Shown in pieces: positions 16,806 to 21,861 of a DNA stretch of 21,861 bases. The number at the start of each line of letters is the position of its first letter. Position 1 is the first letter of the stretch. The notes beneath the pieces were generated by a model, which did not search any database, was not told the origin of the DNA, and saw only the letters and a list, made by a program, of their open reading frames with translations. Source of the stretch: Oscillospiraceae bacterium. Its GTDB lineage: Bacteria; Bacillota_A; Clostridia; Oscillospirales; Oscillospiraceae. A program made the position numbers and the translations under genes. The stretch covers positions 1-21,861 of the forward strand of contig JAEDOK010000011.1 of the NCBI GenBank assembly GCA_016302005.1, in the 5' to 3' direction.

Positions 16806-16911
16806 TAGAGAATAGAGAATGGTGAATAGCGGAGGCGCTCCGCGCGGATTTAAATTGCAGGTTGGTGACATGTCCCAGCCCTACATTGGCTGTTTTGTTT
16901 ATCGTAGTGCG
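16806..16911. repeat. Repeat block in the prs-spoIIP gap
   Basis: The block holds heptamers AGAGAATAGAGAATGGTGAA (from 16807), GGAGGCGCTCCGCGCGGATT (16831-16850), a decayed palindrome (about 16856-16884, GGTGACATGTCCCAGCCCTA), and the tail TTGGCTGTTTTGTTTATCG, which matches the tail at 8296-8322. The gap of 374 bases otherwise holds the prs promoter (16701-16729) and short sequence before spoIIP with two GCATA motifs (16931-16935 and 16967-16971). These resemble forespore sigma -35 boxes but have no convincing -10. Confidence 0.75.
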
Positions 16912-17000
16912 TCCCATCCCCGTTTTTCACGCATAGACAAAAACAGTTCTATCCCTCCACCCTCGCGCATAGGATAATACTATACGGAGGAGTTGATACG

Positions 17001-17972
17001 ATGGATACGAAGGAGCGCTTTCGGCTGTCGCTGCGCTGGATTTGTTTTGCGCTGCTGCTGACGGCGGCAGTGCTGCGGCTTTGCACGGAGATCGGCTTGC
17101 AGGGTGCGCAGGAGCTGTGGCAGCGGGTGCGGGAAAAAACGGAGACGGACGAGCCTGCCGTTTTCATAGCTACCCAACCGGAGGAAACCTTTCCGACCAT
17201 GCTCTACATGCCGCCCGATGAACCCGGCAGCGTATCCCTGCAGGATGCTGCCTCGGTAACAATTGTCAACCGAGCGGGTGTAACGCTCGATATGGACGCA
17301 TTGCTGTCGCAGCCGCTGCCTAAGCTGAAAATTGCGGACGAGCCGCTGATCCTGATCGTCCATACCCACGCGACGGAGGCCTACAGCGGCGGAAATTATG
17401 AGCAGAGCGGCACATATCATACGCTCGACACGGAGAATAATGTCGTGCGCGTCGGGCAGGCGCTTGCGGACAAGCTCAACGCCTGCGGGATCCCAACCCT
17501 CCATGATAAGACGCTCAACGACGCGCCGGGCTATAATGACGCTTACGAACGCACTGCGGAGGTGATTGAACAGTATTTGGAGGAGTATCCGTCGATTCAA
17601 ATGGTGATTGATGTACATCGTGACGCAATCACGGATACGAACGGTGAGGAGCTTGCCATGCGGACGGAGCTGAACGGGCAATCCGCCGCGCAGCTTTTGC
17701 TTGTAATGGGAACGGACGCGGGAGGTTTGGAGCATCCGAACTGGGAGGGAAATCTCGCATTTGCGCTGCAAATACAGGCATATTGCACGAGCGACGCTCC
17801 CGATCTGTTTCGGGATCTGTCCCTGCGTTCCTCGCGGTATAACGAAAATCTGACACCCTGCTCGGTGCTTTTAGAAGTCGGCTCCGCCGGCAACACCCTC
17901 AAGGAAGCGATCCGTTCCGTAGAATTTTTCGGAACCAAACTTGCAGAATTGATTCAAATGAACAGTAAATAG
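17001..17972 (+). CDS. spoIIP: SpoIIP stage II sporulation peptidoglycan hydrolase
   Basis: SpoIIP is an amidase/endopeptidase anchored in the mother-cell membrane. With SpoIID and SpoIIM it remodels peptidoglycan during engulfment. The 323-residue protein has an N-terminal membrane segment (about 11-33). The catalytic domain shows LILIVHTHATEAY (116-128), MVIDVHRDAI (201-210) and VLLEVGSAGNT (289-299). H121, H206 and the glutamate at about 292 are the likely zinc ligand and catalytic positions by family pattern. It is shorter than the B. subtilis protein (about 401), mostly in the linker after the membrane segment. GGAGG is 10 bases before the ATG. In many spore formers spoIIP follows gpr; here gpr is absent and prs is divergent. 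Confidence 0.93.
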   Translation: MDTKERFRLSLRWICFALLLTAAVLRLCTEIGLQGAQELWQRVREKTETDEPAVFIATQPEETFPTMLYMPPDEPGSVSLQDAASVTIVNRAGVTLDMDALLSQPLPKLKIADEPLILIVHTHATEAYSGGNYEQSGTYHTLDTENNVVRVGQALADKLNACGIPTLHDKTLNDAPGYNDAYERTAEVIEQYLEEYPSIQMVIDVHRDAITDTNGEELAMRTELNGQSAAQLLLVMGTDAGGLEHPNWEGNLAFALQIQAYCTSDAPDLFRDLSLRSSRYNENLTPCSVLLEVGSAGNTLKEAIRSVEFFGTKLAELIQMNSK

Positions 17973-17992
17973 AAACCAACTACAATTACCTC

Positions 17993-18022
17993 TGTAGGGC
18001 GGGGACATGTCCCCACCCAACA
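17993..18022. repeat. TGTAGGG-class palindrome between spoIIP and the Ger locus
   Basis: The left half TGTAGGGCGGGGACA is identical to the perfect copy at 8267. The right half is decayed (TGTCCCCACCCAACA). It lies about 25 bases after the spoIIP stop and 25 bases before the sigma-G-like promoter. No T-run follows. Confidence 0.8.
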
Positions 18023-18047
18023 ATCGTCATTCACCAATTTTATATAT

Positions 18048-18076
18048 GTATATTCCGCCAACTGTGTGCCATACTA
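18048..18076 (+). promoter_or_regulatory. Sigma-G-type promoter of the germination locus
   Basis: GTATA (18048-18052), a 17-base spacer, and CATACTA (18070-18076) fit the forespore sigma-G pattern of GHATR, 17-18 bases, CATNHTA. The gerA operons of B. subtilis are sigma-G-dependent, so content and site agree. Transcription would start near 18083, only about 9 bases before the ATG and within the GGGGTGATGAG binding site, so the leader would be unusually short. Confidence 0.65.
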
Positions 18077-18091
18077 CCTTGGGGTGATGAG

Positions 18092-19546
18092 ATGGAAGAG
18101 CTTCGGCAGCCGGACGGCACTTACGCCGGCGCGATCACGGACGAGCATATCTCTGCGATCTTCGAGGGCGCGGGCGACTTCAACCGCCGCGTGCTTCGGG
18201 TCGGCGCACATACGCTTTGGCTCTATGCCATCGACGGACTGACCTCCGGCGGCGACATCTCGGAATATGTCGTCAAGCCCCTCATGCAGGACTTGGGCGG
18301 CGGAACACCGGACGAGCTGTATCAAAACGCGCTGCACAGCACGGTGTATAATTCCGTTGCGGTGGCGTGCGGGAGCTTGAATGATGCAGCGCAAAAACTC
18401 GTCAACGGCTTCTGCGTCGTCCTTTTCGGAGAAAAGGCGATTGCCTTTGAGACGAAGACGGGCGAAAAGCGCTCTCCCTCCGCGCCGGAGGTGGAAAACA
18501 CCGTCAAGGGGCCGAAGGATGCCTTTACCGAGACGGTGCGCACCAATACGAGCCTGCTGCGGCGGCACCTGCGCACACCCGCCTTACGACTGTATGAAAC
18601 GCAGGTCGGCAGGCGCAGTCTGACGAATGTGACTGTCGCCTATGTTGACGGTCTGACCGACCCGTCCCTTGTGACGCGGATGAAGCGCCGACTGACCGAG
18701 ATCGACATTGACGGTTTGGTGACGCCCTCCTCGGTGGAGGAATATGTGACCGGTTCCCGTCCGACGGCTTTTCCGCTCTTGCAATATACCGAGCGGACGG
18801 ACCGTTTTGCACAGGGGCTTTTGGACGGACGCGTCGGGCTGTTGATCGACGGCTTGCCGCTGGGATATCTCGCGCCGGTGGATTTAGGCTATCTCATGTC
18901 GTCGGCGGAGGATCGAGGAACGAATTATATCTCCGCCTCCTGCCTGCGCTTGATACGATATCTTGCGCTGCTGATCGGTCTGCTGCTGCCCGCGTTTTAT
19001 GTGGCAATGGCGGCGTTTCATCCCGAAATGCTGCCGACGCCGCTGCTGGGATCCATCATTGAGAGTAAGCAGTCCGTCCCGTTTCCGACGGTGTTTGAGG
19101 TTTTGGGCTTGCTCGTCGCGTTCGAGCTGCTGCAGGAGGCGAGTGTATCCCTGCCGCAGTCCATCGGGCAGAGCCTGTCGATCATCGGCGGTATTGTCGT
19201 CGGTTCCGCTGCGGTGGAGGCAAGAATACTGTCCCCTGCGGCGCTGATTATCGTCGCGACGGCAGGCATCTGCGGCTTTGCCATGCCCGGACGGGGGTTT
19301 GCCGATGCCTTGCGGCTGTGGCGATTCCTGCTCGCGGTTCTGGCAAGCCTCGGCGGACTGTTCGGCTTAACCCTCGGCGCGCTGTGCCTGCTTGTGCATT
19401 TGGGGGGACTGGACTCCCTCGGTGTGCCGTACCTTGCCCCCTTCGCCCGTGTGTCGGGTATGCAAACCGTCCTGCGCACCCGCTTGAAAAACCAAAAATA
19501 CCGCGACGCCGCCATGAAACCCCTCGACCGAAAAAATCAAAAGTAG
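18092..19546 (+). CDS. GerA-family spore germination protein (A subunit; GerAA/SpoVAF type)
   Basis: A-subunit proteins of this family form part of the nutrient receptor in the inner spore membrane. The 484 residues match GerAA and SpoVAF. The soluble N-terminal half includes GPKDAFTETVRTNTSLLRRH (140-159) and VGRRSLTNVTVAYVDGL (172-188). The centre has GLLDGRVGLLIDGLP (242-256). The membrane half begins near 284; PFPTVFEVLGLLVAFELLQE (330-349) leads into an SLPQSIGQSLSIIGGIVVG segment. The usual QSPEDYY-like stretch is altered to MSSAEDRGTNY (269-279). GGGGTGA precedes the ATG, and the promoter upstream is sigma-G-like. A Ger(x)C-like and a GerAB-like gene follow on the same strand after repeat-filled gaps, together suggesting an A-C-B receptor. 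GerAA versus SpoVAF cannot be settled from sequence alone, but the partners favour a germinant receptor. Confidence 0.88.
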   Translation: MEELRQPDGTYAGAITDEHISAIFEGAGDFNRRVLRVGAHTLWLYAIDGLTSGGDISEYVVKPLMQDLGGGTPDELYQNALHSTVYNSVAVACGSLNDAAQKLVNGFCVVLFGEKAIAFETKTGEKRSPSAPEVENTVKGPKDAFTETVRTNTSLLRRHLRTPALRLYETQVGRRSLTNVTVAYVDGLTDPSLVTRMKRRLTEIDIDGLVTPSSVEEYVTGSRPTAFPLLQYTERTDRFAQGLLDGRVGLLIDGLPLGYLAPVDLGYLMSSAEDRGTNYISASCLRLIRYLALLIGLLLPAFYVAMAAFHPEMLPTPLLGSIIESKQSVPFPTVFEVLGLLVAFELLQEASVSLPQSIGQSLSIIGGIVVGSAAVEARILSPAALIIVATAGICGFAMPGRGFADALRLWRFLLAVLASLGGLFGLTLGALCLLVHLGGLDSLGVPYLAPFARVSGMQTVLRTRLKNQKYRDAAMKPLDRKNQK

Positions 19547-19551
19547 AGGGC

Positions 19552-19815
19552 GCGAATAGCGAATAGCGAATAGTGAATAGTGGAGGAGCGCTCCGCTCAG
19601 ATTAAAATTGTAGGGCTTGGACATGTCCCCGCCGGTGTAGGAACTACCGATATAGTACAAACCTACCCACCATGTCATTGCGAACCCAGTGCGCACACTG
19701 GGTGTGGCAATCTCGTGCAGGCAGCATCGACCGCGAATAAGGCGGGGGAAAACAGTCAAGATCGAAGCGCCAGTTTACCTATTCACTGTTCACCGTTCAC
19801 CATTCACTATTCACT
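19552..19815. repeat. Mosaic repeat block bracketed by inverted heptamer arrays (inside the Ger locus)
   Basis: The left edge has five GAATAGY-type heptamers (19552-19583, GCGAATA three times, then GTGAATA twice). The right edge has five inverted heptamers of the TTCACTA kind (19780-19815). Between them, in order, are GGAGGAGCGCTCCGCTCAG, a palindrome (19609-19633), the tail GGTGTAGGAACTACCGATA, and a TCATTGCGA-class arm (19675-19713) with inner stem ACCCAGTG/CACTGGGT. It fills most of the 292-base gap between the A-subunit gene and the next gene. Confidence 0.8.
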
Positions 19816-19838
19816 AAATAAAAAAGGGAGTTTTCCGC

Positions 19839-20258
19839 ATGAAATGGCTTTATCTCATCGCCGCCGCCGTTCTGACGCTTATCTTCGGTCTGCCCTTTCG
19901 GGAGTATGACACGGCGCGTCTGCTGCCCCTGCTGACGGTGCAGGCGGCGCGGACGGACAGCGGCGTAACAATTGTCAGTGAAGTCGGCACCGGAGAGGGC
20001 GCAACATGGGAGAAAGCGGTGGAGGATCTTCGCCAAAACGCCTCCGGCGAGGTATTTTTCGACACGGCGGAGCAGGTGATTTTCTGTGACCGTTCCCTTG
20101 TTTCCGACGCGTTGGAAAGCGACATTCTCCGTCCCGCAGCGCAGGTCTATTTTGCCGACGCTCTGCAAGCTCCCGAGGGCTTACACGAATACCTCAGCGC
20201 TCATGAAAGCCAAATCACCGTCGCCGACCTCCGCGCGGGAGTTATGAGCAGTGCGTAG
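19839..20258 (+). CDS. Short membrane-anchored protein resembling the N-terminal part of Ger(x)C germination proteins
   Basis: This is a 139-residue protein with an N-terminal hydrophobic segment (about 3-18, WLYLIAAAVLTLIFGL) and no lipobox cysteine. The stretch GTGEGATWEKAVEDLRQNAS (50-69), then GEVFFDTAEQVIFCDRSLV, resembles the Ger(x)C N-domain pattern (GEG.T..EAL..L....R.LFF.H...I.I.EE.A). Ger(x)C proteins are normally lipoproteins of about 370-400 residues, so this one is far shorter and lacks the lipid anchor. GGGAG stands 8 bases before the ATG. Its place between A- and B-subunit genes supports a C-subunit role. It could be a genuine minimal C subunit, or a gene truncated where the repeat cluster at 20285 begins. 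The similarity is weak and the assignment is an inference. Confidence 0.6.
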   Translation: MKWLYLIAAAVLTLIFGLPFREYDTARLLPLLTVQAARTDSGVTIVSEVGTGEGATWEKAVEDLRQNASGEVFFDTAEQVIFCDRSLVSDALESDILRPAAQVYFADALQAPEGLHEYLSAHESQITVADLRAGVMSSA

Positions 20259-20284
20259 GAACATAAACAGTCTGATCGTATCTC

Positions 20285-20601
20285 TGTAGGGCGGGGACAC
20301 GTCCCCGCCGTGTGCAGGAACTGCCGATTGCGTACAAACTTGTTCGTCTGTACCACCTGCCGCTTCGCGGACGGCGGGGAGATGTCCCCGCCCTACAGCC
20401 GTTGATCGCACCCTTGCCGTAGGGCGCGACGACTCGGCGCGCCGGTGCAGGAACTCCCGACTGCGTACAAACTCCCCTCCCATGTCAATGTCGCAAAACC
20501 CATTGTAGGGCGGGGACATATCCCCGCCGGTGCAGGCACCCTCGATGGCGTACAGACTCCCCTCCCATGTCATTGCGAGGCGCAACGCGCCGTGGCAATC
20601 T
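20285..20601. repeat. Dense array of palindromes and tails between Ger(x)C-like and GerAB-like genes
   Basis: The 393-base gap is almost all repeat. It holds a palindrome with GGACACGTCC centre (20285-20310) and tail GTGCAGGAACTGCCGATTGC, an inverted half-decayed palindrome (20373-20397), and a variant with stem GGCGCG/CGCGCC (20419-20443) and tail. Next come CATGTCAATGTCGCAAAACC (a decayed arm, about 20481-20500), a further palindrome (20504-20528) with tail, and a TCATTGCGA-class arm (20570-20601) with inner stem GGCGC/GCGCC. The phrase GCGTACAAACTCCCCTCCCA recurs in diverged form between modules, so unit order is conserved. Frames through it are repeat-derived. Confidence 0.85.
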
Positions 20602-20651
20602 CATGCAGGCATCCTCAACTGCGTACATATTTTCAAAAAGGAGACTGTGGA

Positions 20652-21611
20652 ATGAATTCTGCTGCGCGCCGGCTGTATGCACTGGGATTTTGCGCTTTTC
20701 TTGTGCCTGCTGTCCTGCATCTGCCAAGCGTCGGTTGGCTGTGGGCGGCTGCGGCGTCGGTTGCTTGCGCGCTGCTGCTTGCCGTCCTCATCGCCCTGCG
20801 CAGAAAATGCTGCCATACGCCTGCAGAGATCGCGGGACGCTCTCTGCCCGGACGCTGTGCTCTCCTGCTCGTTCTCCTGTGGAACCTGCTTTTGCTCGGC
20901 AGCGCTGCGGGGGAACTCTGCGCCGCATATCCCAAGGGAGATTCCTTTCCGCTGATCGGTCTGCTGCTGCTCCTTCTCGCAGCATATGCGGCGGAGCGCG
21001 GTGAGCAGGTCGTCCTGCGCGTCGGCGCAATCGTCTTCTTTGTGCTGCTGATCTTCTTTGCTTTGATTCTCGGCTTTGCCCTGCCGAAGGTGCATTCTGC
21101 TTGGCTTACGCCGCAGACCGCTGTGGATTGGAGGCGGCTGAGTGCCGTGCTTTGCCCGACTGTGGTTCTCTACCTCGGCGGAAGGGAGGACAAAGGAAAA
21201 AGCGCCCCATGGCTGCTGCTCGGCACAGCCTTCGCCGTTCTGTGCGCTGTCGTCACGGCAGGAAGTCTGTCCCCTGCGGTTTCATCCAGAGAAGCCTTCC
21301 CGTTTTATACCGCAGCCAAGAGCGTCAGTGTCCTCGGCGCGATGGAGCGGCTGGAGCCTCTTGTTTCGGCTGCATTGACAGCGGGCGGCTTCAGCCTGCT
21401 TGCACTCATCTGCGCGGCAAACGGACGTATCATCGGCGAATTTCTGCCGAAGGCAGAGAAATTCACCGCACTTTTGAATTTCGCGCTGGGCGGCAGCGCA
21501 ATGTGGCTGTCAAAGCTTCTTCCCGCAGCGCTTATCGCAGTCGGAACAACTATATTTTGGGGTATTTTCCCAATTATCACACTATCTCTTGGGACGCGAA
21601 AAAAAGTTTAA
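20652..21611 (+). CDS. GerAB-like spore germination permease (B subunit), short form
   Basis: The B subunits of germinant receptors belong to the APC-type transporter superfamily and are believed to bind the nutrient. From the ATG at 20652 this is a 319-residue, very hydrophobic protein with about 9-10 predicted membrane segments. The stretch AFPFYTAAKSVSVLGAMERL (about 215-234) followed by EPLVSAALTAGGF resembles the GerAB pattern of YPF...I.....ERID.L....W. It is somewhat shorter than typical GerAB (about 365). An in-frame ATG at 20445 is rejected: the extra 69 residues are translated repeat DNA, while AAAAGGAG lies just before the chosen start. The stop is 18 bases from the first rRNA promoter box, with no terminator visible between them. 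The assignment rests on topology, the ERL/ERID region and the neighbours. Confidence 0.75.
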   Translation: MNSAARRLYALGFCAFLVPAVLHLPSVGWLWAAAASVACALLLAVLIALRRKCCHTPAEIAGRSLPGRCALLLVLLWNLLLLGSAAGELCAAYPKGDSFPLIGLLLLLLAAYAAERGEQVVLRVGAIVFFVLLIFFALILGFALPKVHSAWLTPQTAVDWRRLSAVLCPTVVLYLGGREDKGKSAPWLLLGTAFAVLCAVVTAGSLSPAVSSREAFPFYTAAKSVSVLGAMERLEPLVSAALTAGGFSLLALICAANGRIIGEFLPKAEKFTALLNFALGGSAMWLSKLLPAALIAVGTTIFWGIFPIITLSLGTRKKV

Positions 21612-21629
21612 AAAATCTTAAAAAAAGTG

Positions 21630-21658
21630 TTGACAACCGGAAATTTCTTTGATAGAAT
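21630..21658 (+). promoter_or_regulatory. rRNA operon promoter P1 (sigma-A)
   Basis: TTGACA (21630-21635), a 17-base spacer and TAGAAT (21653-21658) form a near-consensus promoter. A/T tracts just upstream (21601-21626) look like an UP element. The same AAAATCTTAAAAAA motif precedes the second promoter. Confidence 0.85.
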
Positions 21659-21722
21659 AGCGGAGCACTTTGCGGGAGGCAAAACAAACACCGAAAAATC
21701 TTAAAAAAGATGAAAAAAGTGC

Positions 21723-21751
21723 TTGACAAGCCGAAAACATTGTGTTATTAT
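21723..21751 (+). promoter_or_regulatory. rRNA operon promoter P2 (sigma-A)
   Basis: TTGACA (21723-21728), a 17-base spacer and TATTAT (21746-21751) form a strong promoter 93 bases after P1. Tandem near-consensus promoters are typical of rRNA operons in Firmicutes. Confidence 0.87.
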
Positions 21752-21758
21752 GTAAAAG

Positions 21759-21861
21759 ATGCACCGCGACGGAGAGTTCACTCAATGAAGTCACGGACAG
21801 CTTTTCATATAGGCTGCGAGAGCAGCGATGTACCTTGTAAATTAAACAACGAGAAACATGA
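21759..21861 (+). ncRNA. 5' leader of an rRNA operon (16S gene beyond the window)
   Basis: The sequence after P2 has a GCTGCGAGAGCAGC hairpin (about 21811-21824) and GTACCTTGTAAATTAAACAA (21830-21849), a form typically found shortly before 16S or 23S genes in Firmicutes. The mature 16S start is not reached. Calling this a leader rests on the two promoters and this motif; no rRNA gene sequence is visible. Confidence 0.7.

Noticed and set aside
16931..16982. GCATA motifs upstream of spoIIP as a sporulation promoter
   Set aside because: The spacing to a plausible -10 box does not fit sigma-E, sigma-F or sigma-G patterns well enough.
21759..21861. Start of the 16S rRNA gene
   Set aside because: The conserved 16S 5' sequence is not reached within the window; only promoters and leader are visible.

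Overview
The window reads as a chromosome segment around the replication origin of an endospore-forming Firmicute of the class Clostridia, most likely Oscillospiraceae/Ruminococcaceae-like. The order dnaA-dnaN-S4 protein-recF-remB-gyrB is the Firmicutes origin cluster. spoIVB, spoIIP and a GerA-type germination locus show a spore former. The exact taxon is an inference, since no 16S sequence lies inside the window.

Layout. At 1-440 a broken GIY-YIG nuclease gene lies between inverted arms of an intergenic repeat. At 441-6977 (minus strand) are gyrB, remB, recF, a YaaA-like S4 protein, dnaN and dnaA. The dnaA-dnaN gap holds a probable oriC with a DnaA-trio-like tract. At 7264-8217 (plus) a SpoIVB protease gene is divergent from dnaA, where many Firmicutes carry rpmH-rnpA. 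At 8549-10540 (minus) is a membrane-anchored VanW-domain protein with a TEPS-repeat tail; a 21-bp-stem terminator separates it from spoIVB. At 11100-16626 (minus) is prs-pth-mfd. At 17001-21611 (plus) are spoIIP, a GerA-type A subunit with a good sigma-G-like promoter, a very short Ger(x)C-like protein, and a GerAB-like permease. At 21630-21861 two tandem sigma-A promoters and a leader mark the start of an rRNA operon whose 16S gene is beyond the right edge.

How the genes work together. The left cluster initiates, clamps, repairs and supercoils DNA. prs-pth-mfd makes PRPP, recycles peptidyl-tRNA and couples repair to transcription. spoIVB (sigma-K checkpoint) and spoIIP (engulfment) are sporulation genes, and the Ger locus probably encodes a nutrient germinant receptor. 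Taking oriC at about 5.5 kb, the left cluster, the spore genes and the rRNA operon run with the replication fork, while vanW and prs-pth-mfd run against it.

The most striking non-genic feature is a dense, modular family of palindromic repeats in almost every gap that is not inside a tight operon. Two palindrome classes keep constant flanks while their inner stems change sequence and stay self-complementary. They are combined with heptamer arrays and a shared tail, and one set brackets the GIY-YIG pseudogene. This repeat system, with a possible GIY-YIG partner, is the best candidate here for something poorly described.
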